From positions 1 through 64,000 of the forward strand of contig NW_026516280.1 in assembly GCF_025602895.1 (NCBI RefSeq): DNA of 64,000 nucleotides, in the 5' to 3' direction. Positions within the stretch are counted from its first letter, which is position 1, and each line of letters begins with the position of its first letter. The notes below the pieces were generated by a model. That model saw only the letters and a list, made by a program, of their open reading frames with translations, searched no databases and was not told the origin of the DNA. This DNA is from Polychytrium aggregatum. Lineage: Eukaryota > Chytridiomycota > Chytridiomycetes > Polychytriales. Shown piece by piece: positions 45,023 to 56,111 of the stretch. The position numbers and the translations under genes are program-made.

Positions 45023-48000
45023 CTAGAACTTGGTCTGCTCCACCTCAGAGATGATTTGTTCGAGTGAATTAGCCGAGCCCTCGCCGTTCTGTAGTGTGTT
45101 GGAGGACTTGAGGATCGATGAAATCGAGCCGCCGCCGTCGCCCAGGTTGGTGCTCATGGTACTCTTGTTGAACGACTCGATGTTGGGCTCGCCGGCTTTG
45201 GTGCTGTTGCCGGAATCACCGGACTGGAGCTGGAAGACCGAGGGCGACAGCGATGACAGCGTCGAGGTAGACTGTCGCTCGTCCTTGCGGGCGGGTCCCG
45301 AGGTAATGTCGTCGCTGGACTGGAAGGGCTTGACCGGGGTGGCCTCGATCACCTTGGAAGCGGCAGGGGGACCGCTGCCGGGTCCCACAGTCCCCCAGAG
45401 GCTGATATTGCTTTGGCCGACCGAAGCAGCCCGGACCAGCTCTCCGTCTTCGTCTGGCTTTGGGTCTACAGTCTTGGGGACCGGGGCCTTGGGTGCCCAC
45501 AGGTTGATGTTGCTCTGGCCAATCGATGGTGATCGGACGAGGTCTTCGTCTTCAAAATGTGCGGCCGGGCCCTTGGCGACCTTGTCGTCCTTACTCGGCA
45601 CCCGGACCGACGACGACGACGAGGACAGGGACCAGGGCGAGGGCTGCTTACCGGCATTGTCGACCTGGCTCTTGTAAAAGCTGCCCTGGAGCGTTGGCAG
45701 AATGTTGTCCTGTCCCAGCGACGGAGCTCGGACCAGCTCCTCTTCGTCGAGCATCTTGGCGACAGCAGGCGGCCTGCCCTTGACGGACTTTCTCAGGTTG
45801 CCGGCCGAGCCTGTGACGGTACTCCGGGCCTCGGTCTTGCGGGTGCCTTCGAGCTGCTCGACCGAGTACGACACCTTCGAGGCCTCCGTAGCTGCACCTT
45901 TGGATTCGCTCAGCTTGGGAAGGGCAGGCTCAGCGGCAGCCGCTCGACCAGCCGGAGCCTGATCTCGGACCAGGCTCTGCCTCTGGCTCTCTTGCGCTTG
46001 CGCCTCCCAGATCTGGTCCCCAATGTCGAGGACAGCGTCGAGGTCGCCGCGCTTGAAGCCCGCAACGACCTCACGGTAAAACTTGAGCATAGTCAAGTCC
46101 GTGGCCGAGCGCTTGTACAGCTCCTTGCTGGCCGTGGTGAGCATGTGCATCCAGTCCTCGTCCATCATGTAGGATACGGGCTGCGGGTCATGCACATCGG
46201 TGCGGAGCTTTTCGAGCCGATGCTCGATCCAGCTCAGGATCTCCTTCGGGGTCCTCCACCACTGCGACAGATCGAATGAGTCAGAGCAGCACACGGTTGA
46301 AAACTCGGACGCCGCCGAGGCCTCCAGGAACTTGAGCTCCTCGTCCATCTCGAGGAAGGACAACGGACCAAAGGCGGCGGCCTGGGGCTGCAGCGTCGCG
46401 CGCATCTCTTGGACGCAGGACCATAGGCTGTTCTTGAACTCGGCCGTGGGAATCTGCGGCTCCTTGTGCAGGAGCTCGTGCCCAAAGCTAAGGGCGGTCT
46501 CCAAGACCAGGAGCACTGGCGGCTTAGACAGCGTCTGGCTGGCTTCCAGCGACAGCCGCGAGGTGGCTTTGCTCTGGATGCGCTTCTGGTGGATCCGGCG
46601 GATGACCTTGTTGACGACGGCAAGGATCTGACTAACCTGGATGCTCGAGTCGAGGTTGATCGACTGGTTCAGCGGCCGATCGTAGACCTGAAAGATCGAT
46701 CGCAAGGTGTCGGAATAGTCGGCAAAATCAAAGCCCAAGAGCTGGCAAAAGCGGTCCAGGCTGAAGGGCATCTTCTTCTGCTTGACGACAAGGTCAAAGC
46801 AAGGACTCAGGAACTTTTGGATGTGGTAGGAGATGTACTCGGCGCGCATCACTTGGAACTGTAGCAGCGGGATGCTTGCCGGCCTGTTGTGCACATTCCA
46901 CAGCTGCAGCGGGGCCGAAGCACCCTCGCTGAGCTTGATGCCGGTGGTGCCACCGGGCGGGAGCCATCCCAGAGCCTCGGCCGTCTGCTCGATCTTGGGC
47001 AAGACCTCTGCGATCTTGGCAACCAGGCGCTCAATGTCCGAGAATCCAACGAGCTTTGACGGGATTTTGGAGACTGGCTCGAGGCAGGCCTCGAGGGTCG
47101 GGGCGGTCGGCAAGACTGAGCCAATGGCAGCGTTTCCGGTCGCATAGATCTCGAGCATGCGCCCGTGCAGAGCGGTATTCAAAAACTCGAGGGTTACAAA
47201 GCCGGCGGCGCCTGTCAGCGGCAGCAAAAAGTCGTGCAGGTAGCTCAGGCTCTTGATGACCATCCAGCTGTCGGTCTTGAAGCTCGACGGGAGATTCTTT
47301 GGCAGCGATTCAAGAAAGAAGGGCTTGATATTTGTGTTGACGCCGGCTAGCTGGGTACCGATATGGACCATCCACTTGACCCAGTCCGACAGAGCCGAGT
47401 CCTTGAAGCCAAACGATGGCGGACCGACGTCGCCTCTGAAGCGCGACTTTGTCAGAAACGAGAACTGGAGTTCCTTGACATGGATGCGGTACGAGGCGTC
47501 AAACAGATCGAGTTTGGACAGCAGGATTGGCGGGTAAAAGTGGGTCTCATCAAAGTGAGCCTCGAAGATGGCACCCTGCGCGGTGTTGATCAGGATGTCA
47601 TGCAGGATCTTGGCCTCGTTCGCTGCCAGACCAGCACGGCCCTCCATCAGCACCGTTCGGATGGTGGCCGTTTGGTTAGAGTTGATCTCGCAGCCACACA
47701 GGCAGCCAGCGGGATGGCCCGACAGATTATCAAACAAGCGCTGGAGCTTTCCGATGGCGAGCGCCAGGTTCTCGTACACTGCTTCCTTGGACTCGGGCAA
47801 GGACGAGACGCAAAACACCTTCAGGCGCTCCAGGAACTTTGACTCGTCGCGCTTCATAAACGACGACTCGCTGAAGCCGCATTGGTAGCAGATCGAGCGA
47901 AAGGTGGTGTCGGGAATATCGGCCCACTGGATGCGCAGGACAGACTCGTAGTAGCTCGGATCGACGCGCTGGAGCTGATGGAGCAGCAGGAAGACAAGGA

Positions 48001-48415
48001 CAATGGTGGACTCGCTGAGGGTGCTGGGGTCGACTGGGGTGGTGTAGGGATTGGCTGGATGGATCTGAGCTGTGGTCCTCTTTGATTTGCGCTGAAAGAG
48101 GCCACCTAGACACTAGCGGGACGGACATGCAAGGACATGTTAGCAATGTGCAATGTGCAATGTGCAATGTGCAATGTGCAATGTGCAATGTGCAATGTGC
48201 AATGTGCAATGTGCAATGTGCAATGTGCAATGTGCAATGTGCAATGTGCAATGTGCAATGTGCAATGTGCAGTATGACAGAGCCTCGGCACCAAGGCCTG
48301 TGGACATTTGAGGCCAGAGCCGTATTAACAATGATTTACTCACGCCGGTGCTCTCTGGGCCGCCTCCCTTGGCAGCGCCAGCCTTATCTTTGTTTGGACT
48401 TGATACTTTGGACAT
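45023..48415 (-). CDS. Unrecognised large conserved-looking protein (1053 residues)
   Basis: Exon 1 (48415-48344) encodes 24 residues starting MSKVSSPNKDKAG. Intron 1 (48343-48113) is largely filled by a heptamer minisatellite. Exon 2 (48112-45023) is one long frame, in phase. Residues 1-720 look globular and helical (LLLHQLQRVDPSYYESVL, SQWWRTPKEILSWIEHRLEK) with a small Cys cluster CLCGCEIN. The last 330 residues are disordered and carry three copies of a motif of the form (E/D)(E/G)(E/D)LVRxxSxGQxNI. I do not recognise the family; helical scaffold proteins of actin-regulating complexes came to mind but I could not match any. No signal peptide or membrane segment is seen. Confidence 0.8.
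48142..48271. repeat. Heptanucleotide minisatellite (GTGCAAT)n in intron 1
   Basis: About 18.5 perfect tandem copies of GTGCAAT, entirely inside intron 1 (48343-48113) of the gene at 45023-48415. It shares the core GCAAT with the array at 41057. Confidence 0.97.
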
Positions 48416-49585
48416 TCTACCCCGAATGCCGCTGTCATATACCCAAGAAGTGGTTGTGAGTGCCAAAATGAGTCTGGAATACAGGGCCAGCACAATGTCG
48501 ATGCTCCGCTGTCGAGTGCAAGCGGCCTGGGTGCGTCTTGGACTTCAGAGGCACCCGTGGGAATGGTCAAAGCGAATGAACGGGAAGCAATAGCGACAGA
48601 GCATGAGGCGATGCAGCGACGGCTCGATGCGAGGGATATGGAAGCTTGCTTCGTACCTGGCAAAGTGGATAGCTGTTCAAAGCAGTAGATGGTCGTGCGT
48701 TCGCTGCTGATACCACTACCGATCGATGGCAAGGGTGTGTCCGGAGCCTCGCTCACTCTTGGTCGGGTCTCGTATCTATGAGAATATCGACCAGGGCTTT
48801 TCCGCTGGAGGGGCAAAGGGCGAATGCGAAAAGGTGTGCAGATGGAGAGATGAGGAGATGTCGAGAGGCTGAGGAGGGTCGTGGAGGGTCGCTCGGTTCT
48901 ATTGCGGAGCTGAACGGCACAACAATATCGATCAGGCCCGGTCGACTGGCTGCGGGAGTACAGAGATTGGTGTGCTTTGACTGTTGGGCTGAGAGACGCC
49001 TGGTGCTGGCGACCAAGACTCGAGAGCGAGAGGGGCGAGAGCTAGAACAATACCCATTTGCGCAGAGTTGCCGTCGGTGCACCGCCGATCACCGAAGGGA
49101 CATATTGTGTGCGTCGAATGCATTTGTCGGCATTGTAAAGGACGGGCGATATGCGAGCAGGCCATTGAAGGGAGCGACGTTGCTTCGCCGAATCAGACAA
49201 TATGTATTCGAGTGAATTGATTGGCCACGGCCATCGATACATTTCGCACAGCGAAAGCTGGCTGCTCCAGGTACAATCTTGAGATTATCATCGTTGCCAT
49301 ACGATGCAGCGACCTGGTGCGCGATGCTACTCCATGAGAGAGCGAGGGACACGCCGTCGTTCGCCCTCGACCTTGGACTGGCATCGCAGATCTGGCCAAG
49401 GGCACGTTCATTGTGTAGAGCCTGATCAAGGGGGATCGGCGGATGTCCATATCTTCGTGGGACCGGCACGTTTGGTATGCGCTGTGATGCGCTGTGATGG
49501 CTCGAGGGGCGACTTTTTCTTCCAGGGAAGCAGCCGTAATCGTGCCGAGCCAACAAAGGCGGGGCGGTTTTACATTGAACGAGGC
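48416..49585. other. Intergenic region of 1.2 kb
   Basis: Lies between the start of the 1053-residue gene and the 3' end of the cyclic-nucleotide-binding gene. Only short unsupported frames occur. I see no RNA gene or repeat. Confidence 0.5.
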
Positions 49586-52081
49586 TCATAAATTGCTCTC
49601 AAGCTCAGCCTTGGACTCATCTTCCACTTCCTCTGCATGGTAAAAGTCGAGCCAGAGTATGTTGGTTCGAGCAAAGACGAAGGGCCGGTGTGCGAACCGG
49701 GCGTTAGGGCGGGGACAGAGGACACATCGAGCAGTCCACGAGTACGTACCCTCCACAAACTCCATCGTCGGAACGTCGGAAACAGGTGCTCGCTTTGAGC
49801 GCTTGGAGTTGACCTCGGTCATTCGCTGCTCGACAACCTATTGAGCGAGGCCGCAAGATATGTGAAGGGAGATGAGTTGGGTCGTCGGTCTGCAGCGGGG
49901 CGGCCTGCGACTCTGTCGCTGGTATCACGCTTACCTTCTTGAATCGAGAAGCAATCGCCGGGAACGCTTTCAGGGACGTCTCCAGGTTGTTCCGAGTCAG
50001 CACGAGGCACTGACATGGCTCCAGTGCTCGAATGGAGGCTGTTCGTGGAATGTCAAACAGCACGCCGAGTTCACCTGTTGATATATGACAATGCCGACTC
50101 AGCGCAAGCCCCTGTGGCACTCCATCGCTGCCGTGGTCCCATCTCTCAACTGCATGTCGAGTGGCTCACCAAAGAACGAGCCCTGATTAATCTGGCTGTA
50201 CTGCGTCGTTGCGTCCGTCGACAGAACTTCGACCTTGCCACGCAGCAGAAAGTACATTTCGCGGCCAATTTCCCGCTTCCGGATGATGAACTCGCCCTTG
50301 GAAAAGATGGCCATCTTCATCCCCGATTTCAGTTGGCGCTCAAACTCGGGCAGCTCCGTGGCGATGGCGATTTCCTCTGGCGACGTGAGTTCTTGGACCC
50401 CTCCGCTGTTGGATTTTGAGCTATCCGGGCTAATCCGAAAGGCATTGGAGCTGGATGATCGGGCGATCATGTCTGGCAATGACGAGGGCTTTGTCCCGTC
50501 GGTAGTTATATCATGAAGGCGCCTCGACGGCGTACGCTTCCCCTTGCCTGAGCTCCGGGTTGATGTTCGGGAGACCCCAACGTTCTGCAGCGAGTTCGGA
50601 GGCGGTGACTTGTCCTGTGGACTGCTCAAATCGGTCGAGAGAGTGATCTGGATGGTGGGATCCGAGCGCTGGCGCCGAGGATTCGTTATCGTGTGAAAAG
50701 CTCGGAGTCTTGGACTGCCTGTGGCATCCTCAACACAGCCAACGGACCACCGCCGGCGTCCTTGCGGAGTAGACTGTTGTGGCTGCACTGCAGGCTGTTG
50801 TGGTGTCGGGCTTGGGATGACGACTCCAAAGGCCGAGAAGGTGTTCAGAGGATCGGCCGGGGAGGACTCTGTGGCCGCAAATACGTTCCTGGCTTCCGGC
50901 AGCTCGGTCGAGCCACTGCGACACATGCTACTGCTCTCTCGAAGCGACACAGATGTACTTCCAGCCTCCCGGCGACGGCCAGAGGAGTGGCGGCTGACCC
51001 CGACTTCGCTGTTGAGCGAGCTTGTTGGCGACGTTCCTCTGATCGAACTTCGAACGGATTGTGCTGGACTGGATACGGATGCTATCGAAGAGCGAGGGCT
51101 TCCTCGCACCGCCGGCGATTGAGACGGGAAGTTGGTGTTTGCATGAAACGACGGACGTGCATTGAATCGAGGTGAAGGAATCGGCGATGTTCGGATGATT
51201 GACGTGGTCGAGGATTGATGCTCGGAGACCCCGAGGAGACTGCGGATGTGCTGGGGCATATCGTCGACGTTTTTGAAACTACCATCGGTGGACATGATAC
51301 TGCCGGAGAGCTGTTCTGGATAGTCGTCGGAAAGGTGGCGGCGGGTGATGCTGGAGAACGGACTACTGGAGGAGATGCGGTGTGTGTTTGGACGAGGCAT
51401 CGATGACGGGTTCGATGGTACGAATGATGCCTGGCTCAGCAAGCTGTTGCCCGAGTCTTTTGCTTTGATATCGCTGCCACTCGAGGCGACACTGTTGTTG
51501 GAGATTTTGTAGGTTACTGAGCTGATGTTGATGCTCTGCCGCCTCACACTGCTCCTTACAAGAATCTCTGCCTCGGTGCGGTAGTTCAGGGTGCTTGGCC
51601 GCTGGATAGATTTCCCAGAACGGCTGGTTCCAGTAGCCATATAAGAGCGAATTGTAATGGATGTTTCAGGAAGCGACATTCTCCTATTTGAGACGCTGCG
51701 CAACTCTGGATTGGCGGGAGGTGTGGTGGCCGCGGTGTGCAGTATGGAAGGCGGGCCGACCTGCGATGCAGGAGGTATGTGGGATGCTTGTGCCATGGTA
51801 TCTTGTTGGGCCTTGCTTTTGATATCGTGGGACGCTTCACTTTGGGTGTTGGATTCGTCATGCGACTTTCTGCGCGAGTGATGGAAGAGTTTGAGGAAGG
51901 CATCGGAGGCCCGTCGCGACTTGCGTCTGGGCGGCTGGTTGAGGAAGCTCCGGGTGCGCTCGCTTATGTCTTCGGGAGCGGATGGGGTTTGGTGGGCGGG
52001 ATCGGGTGCGGGTGGCTGCTGCGTGAGCCCACCCAAAGCCTCCTCGCCTTGGACTTCGACTCGGGAGGTATTTTGGCCCAT
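49586..52081 (-). CDS. Cyclic-nucleotide-binding domain protein with N-myristoylation-type start
   Basis: I chose the Met at 52081 over the in-frame Met at 52345 because it gives MGQNTSRVEV, a textbook N-myristoylation signal. Exons 52081-50170 and 50074-49935 join in frame; a third starts at 49837 and runs to a stop at 49586 (a further intron near the end is possible). Residues 1-540 are Ser/Pro/Arg-rich and disordered, with many basic RRKS-type phosphorylation sites. One cNMP-binding domain follows: FSKGEFIIRKREIGREMYFL, GKVEVLS, then the phosphate-binding cassette FFGELGVLFDIPRTASIRA with its Glu and Arg. It binds a cyclic nucleotide or is a degenerate sensor. It is not a PKA regulatory subunit, since no docking domain and only one binding domain are present. 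Confidence 0.82.
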
Positions 52082-52385
52082 GTGTGGGAACAGCGGAGCC
52101 AAAGATTTGTGCTGTTTGGATCTGGATGAAAATGCTTCAGTGAGGGAGGGTACGAGGCTCCAGCAAGAGCAGGCCGATATTTTCGCGCAATCGGTAAAGA
52201 AGGCAAGCGAAGAAAAGGTGCCGCTGAGCCTCTTCGGAATTACGGCTGGCCCTGGATGTGGCAGAGCGTAGGAAGAGAGAGGATCGGAGATTGATTGGAG
52301 ACCCACCCGAGGGGGGAATTCCAAGTGGCTCGTACAATCGGCCACTCGAAAGCTGAAAGCGGGGAAAGTCGGGGATTTGATTACA

Positions 52386-52584
52386 GAAACGGGACACTTT
52401 CACACACGGATGACTTGCGTGGGTTGTGTGGGTTGCTTGGTTGTGTGGGCTGTGTGGACGGTGTTGGTTGTGTGAATCGGACGACTTTGATGGCACCCAA
52501 AACCCTATATAATCCGCTCGCCGAGGTCCTCTGGCGATTTTGCTCTTTGCCCTGTGTCTCGCTTCCTCACACAGGGACACCCAG
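52386..52584 (+). repeat. Copy of a palindrome-containing dispersed repeat
   Basis: Matches the minus strand of 6341-6493. It begins ACGGGACACTTTCACACAC and ends with the inverted repeat CCCTGTGT (52550-52557) / ACACAGGG (52569-52576) plus ACACCCAG. The Fanzor element starts 30 bases downstream. Between the conserved ends is a TG-rich stretch that differs between copies. Confidence 0.75.
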
Positions 52585-52614
52585 CAGCACTATCGACGAG
52601 GCTTTGGGGTATTA

Positions 52615-52641
52615 CGGGCGATCCAATAAAAAACGGGACAC
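52615..52641 (+). repeat. Left terminal inverted repeat of the Fanzor transposon
   Basis: Begins CGGGCGATCCAATAAAAAAC then GGGACAC after TA. Positions 52615-52710 also match the left end of the 40176-40727 element. Confidence 0.88.
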
Positions 52642-52698
52642 CCGGGTTTTTGACCATTCATCGAATATTTTGTTACCCAATGTTATCGCGCGCTGGCC

Positions 52699-53388
52699 AT
52701 GACCATTCGCCACACAACCACTCTCCAGAGGAAAGTTTCACTCTCACTCTGCCACACTGCCATCCACCGAGCAGGTCTCTCACACAAGAGGGCAACACAC
52801 CTCTACAAGTCCAAGCGACTGGATGAGCGAGTGGCACAGTTCAGGGACCAAGTCCACTCCATCGATCCACGGCGGCTCGTTTTTGTCGATGAGACGGGGA
52901 TCAGGAGATCCATTTTCCCTCTTTACGGATACTCACCGAAGGGTGCTCCGCTTCGCCAGCGCAATCACATGAAGCACAAGTCTGTCTCGGCTGCATTTGC
53001 CATCAACCACTCTGGTGTGCTGCATCGCATGTACATCCCCACATCATTCAAGACACACTCGATGGTCGAGTTCTTTGAGCGAGCGAGCTTCCCAGACGAC
53101 TCTGTGATTGTGATGGACAATGTCAGCATGCACAAGACACGGGCTGTCCTGGACTGCATCGATCGCCGAGGGTGGTCAGTGATCTTCACCCCACCTGCTT
53201 CACCCGACTTCAATCCCATCGAGAACTTCTTTGGGATTGTGAAGCATCAGTACAGGAAGGCAGCAGCGCTGAATGCGTCCGAGGGGTTCAAGATCGGGAT
53301 GGTGACCCTGTTTGAGTCTGCCGTTCGGAGGGTGCTTCCGGATGTCTTCCCACGGCTGATTGAGCGAGCGATGCGCTTCTGGGGTTGA
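52699..53388 (+). pseudogene. Tc1/mariner (IS630-type) DD34E transposase, N-terminally truncated
   Basis: The frame encodes 229 residues; complete relatives usually have about 330-350. The catalytic triad is visible: Asp64 in VFVDETG, Asp140 in VIVMDNVSMHK and Glu175 in PDFNPIENFFG, with 34 residues between the last two. The HKSVSAAFAI strand also fits the RNase-H-like fold. The N-terminus starts inside the second DNA-binding part (CHTAIHRAGLSHKRAT). The first helix-turn-helix is missing from this copy, although a fragment of one survives in the 6496-6771 derivative. Terminal-repeat binding is therefore probably lost. Confidence 0.9.
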
Positions 53389-53640
53389 GCTCCCTCCAAT
53401 CAAGCCGCCATTTTCGCGTTCACATCCCTGGCTTGAACCTCTCGGCGATTTTTGAACAGGGTCGCTTCCCCAACCAGCCCGCAACGACGGGCTCCTGCTC
53501 TCGGGTATAAATGCCGCACCTTCGTCCTGCTGCTTTCTTCCCTCATCTCGCCTTGATCTGATCATCGCGCTATTGTACGATAAAAAAAAGTCTCTGCTCT
53601 GACCAGTACCACTGGCAGGCATCCAGCATCCTCTGCCCCC

Positions 53641-56013
53641 ATGCCTCCGAAGCGCAAGGGTGCCGGTGATGGCCAGCCTCGGCCACCCAGGCCCAAGAAA
53701 GCCAAGTCACAGTCGGAGCCTGTCTCTGGTTCGTATTCTGACCCCACGCATGCTTGGTCGTCTGTTGCTCCGTCGCTCACCACCACTGCTTCTGCAGATC
53801 CAATGGATGTCGATCCCACCGAGCCTGGTCCATCTACTTCCTCGAGTACCGGCAAGCGATGTCGCCAGTGCGATGGTACCGATCACGAGCGAAGCAACAC
53901 TAGCAAGTGTCCCAAATACCGGCCCCTCAAGAGCTCCGTCGTCCCACTCGTGGATGGAAGGTCATCCGCCCCTCAGTTCAGCTGCTTCAAGCAGACCATG
54001 GATGGCTGTTGTCTCAATCCCGCTCTCCGCGACAAGATCCAGGCCACCGTCGAGGCCATGACCCAGATCCAGTTCGAGGCATCCAGGCTGCTCAACCTGC
54101 ACATCCTCCGGTGCATCGAGCAGGATCTTCCCGTCCCCGTCATCTCCAAGCCCACCCCTGCTTTCATCCGCCAATGCTTCAAGATCGTCCAGGACGGTGC
54201 CCTCTCCCCGACCGGGGACAATGAGAAATACAACGAGCATCTGGTCGCTTCCTTTCGCGGCTACCAGACCTCTCGGCACGCAGACCTGCCTCCGGCCCCT
54301 CGTCTGCCTGATGGCACTCACAGTCAGCTTCTCACCCTGGCTGTCAATGCCTATGCCACCAACTGCACCACCCACCTCAACCTGGCCTACTGGCGACTCC
54401 TTCGCCGCTTCTGCGCTGCCGTCTTCCCAGCCAACAAGCACAAGCACGAAGCCATCGAGGCCTGTCTCGAGCTCTTTGAGAAACCAGGGCAGACTCCACC
54501 CAAGGCCGATCTCGAGTTCCTCTATCCAGACTTTGGCCACATCCTGGACGAGTTTCGGTACAGCAACGACCAGGACCGCTTCCGGGCCCTCCATCGCCTC
54601 TCACACCATGTGGGAATCCTCGCCCGAGACAAGATGGTCGACGATGTCCACAAGTGGATCGACTGTGACATGCCCGCCCTCCGAGTCACCGAGTTGCAGC
54701 GCCAGGCCAAGCTGGACGAGCTCACTACCCAAGGCATTCCCTCCGACGACAAGAGGTTCACCACGGCCAAGTCTGAGCTCGGCACCACCAAGTCCAAGAT
54801 CAACAAGCTGGCATCCAGACTCAAGTGGGCACTCAAGCAGCTCGCTCTGGACACTCCTCCGGCCGTGTGCACGATGGTCCCTCTGTGCACTGCAAGGGCC
54901 AAGTACATCAAGATTGACACGGCCACTCTCTGGGATCTCCTTGACACCGAACATCGTCTTGGACTCACCCGGGACAAGCTCAAGGAAGAAGGTGAGGACG
55001 GCATCAACAACCAGGATCGTCTCTGGCGTAGTTGCTTCAAGCTGCGTAGTTCCCTCTTCCAAGAGCGGGACGTGGACAAGAAGCTCTTCAACTACGAGAT
55101 CAGCACCGATGGCATTGGATGCACCATCGGCCTCGTCAAGTTTGTGCGTCGAACCGATCGCTCCGAGACCATCGAGCCTCCTCCGACTGCCGAGCAGCGC
55201 ATCCAAGCCCACATCGGCGACCCAGACCCCGATCGCACCACTTGGATTGGCATCGATCCTGGAGTCGGCTCCATCTTCACGGCGGTCATCCAAGCACCGG
55301 GCCACCAAGACGAGGTGGTCTCATTCTCCAATGGCCACTACCAGCAAATGTGTGGCCATACGTCCAATACCAAGTGGCACAATATCATGAAGTATCGACT
55401 CAGCATCGAGACCTGGATGTCGACCACCCCCTCGCCCAAGGTGCAGTCCTCGGAGGCCTTCAAGATCCATCTCACCCATGTCCTGCGACCGGAGCTGCGA
55501 GTGTAGCTCGACTTCCACCTTGGCAAGAAGGCCCGTCACCATCGATTCACAGGCCACAAGAGGCGCCAAGTGGCCGTCGACAAGATGTGCAAGGCCGTCC
55601 TGAAGCACGTCCCGATACGGACCGATGTGGTGATCGCCTTTGGCAATGCGTCATGGCGTCAAGGCAAGGGCTATGCATCCAGCCCTCGGAGGCAGCGGTT
55701 TGCTCAGTACTTTGAGCAGTTCGAGCACCACCGACGCCGTCCCAATCACCATCATGGAAGCGTCAAGGTGGCCTCGACGAACGAGTTCAACACCTCGCAA
55801 GTGTGCTCCAAGTGCCTGGAGCCAGTTCGGTTGGAAGGACTCGATGCGCCCAGTGTTGCGAATTCCCACTTTGTCAGGAGCTGCAAGAATCCCAGCTGCC
55901 GGACAGTGTGGAATCGCGACGTCAATGCGGCGCGCAACATGATCATAGTGTGCAGGTCGATTGTGGAGATCGGAGAGCGACCGGCGGTCTTCACTCGGAG
56001 GCTGCCAAAGTGA
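53641..56013 (+). pseudogene. Fanzor nuclease (eukaryotic TnpB-like RNA-guided endonuclease) with one in-frame TAG
   Basis: A single frame of 790 codons plus stop, interrupted only by TAG at 55504-55506 (codon 622). The first 70 residues are basic and Ser/Pro-rich (KRKGAGDGQPRPPRPKKAK, nuclear-signal-like). A zinc-knuckle-like CX2CX4HX7C follows (Cys74, Cys77, His82, Cys90). A helical recognition region spans about residues 110-530. RuvC-I Asp539 is in WIGIDPGVGSIF. The Glu of the TnpB position is absent (VVIAFGNAS), but the Fanzor-type alternative Glu715 is in NEFNTSQVC. Zinc Cys722, Cys725, Cys748 and Cys753 follow, and RuvC-III Asp760 is in RDVNAARN. The TAG separates RuvC-I from the rest, so this copy is probably inactive unless it is read through, spliced out or miscalled. 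Confidence 0.93.
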
Positions 56014-56111
56014 TCTGTTTTATTTCTTGTGGCTTTGCTTGACGCAAGCACAGCACATACTACATGTTCATGGAAACGGCTATGCTGTCCCGTTTTTTTC
56101 TGAATAAAGTG
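56014..56111 (+). ncRNA. Candidate guide-scaffold RNA end of Fanzor subfamily I
   Basis: The 98 bases from the Fanzor stop to the right terminus contain a perfect 6-bp hairpin TGCTTG-ACG-CAAGCA at 56036-56050. Fanzor and TnpB guide scaffolds are known to overlap the 3' part of the gene and this end. The sequence differs from subfamily II, but the hairpin position is comparable. RNA production is inferred. Confidence 0.35.
56085..56111 (-). repeat. Right terminal inverted repeat of the Fanzor transposon
   Basis: Read inward from TA it is CACTTTATTCAGAAAAAAAC then GGGACAG. It aligns with the right ends at 6496 and 40176. Confidence 0.88.

Larger units (their letters stand above)
52615..56111 (+). 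mobile_element. Fanzor-carrying Tc1/mariner-type transposon (3.5 kb)
   Basis: Flanked by TA on both sides (52613-52614, 56112-56113). Terminal inverted repeats match at 18 of 27 positions, with an identical inner core AAAAAACGGGACA. It carries a DD34E transposase gene (52699-53388) and a Fanzor gene (53641-56013), both reading left to right, and ends 98 bases after the Fanzor stop. Fanzor genes inside DNA transposons, including mariner-like ones, are known from eukaryotes. Neither gene looks intact in this copy, and smaller relatives lie at 6496, 17528, 40176 and 60349. Confidence 0.93.

Noticed and set aside
49586-52081. PKA regulatory subunit
   Set aside because: Only one cyclic-nucleotide domain, no docking/dimerisation domain and no inhibitor site of the usual layout.
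52386-52584. Helitron end (hairpin near terminus)
   Set aside because: The hairpin is not followed by a CTRR terminus and no TC start or Rep/helicase gene is seen.
55504-55506. TAG as a recoded sense codon in this organism
   Set aside because: Nothing else in the window needs TAG as sense, and the GT15 gene appears to end in TAG; a mutation or base error is simpler.
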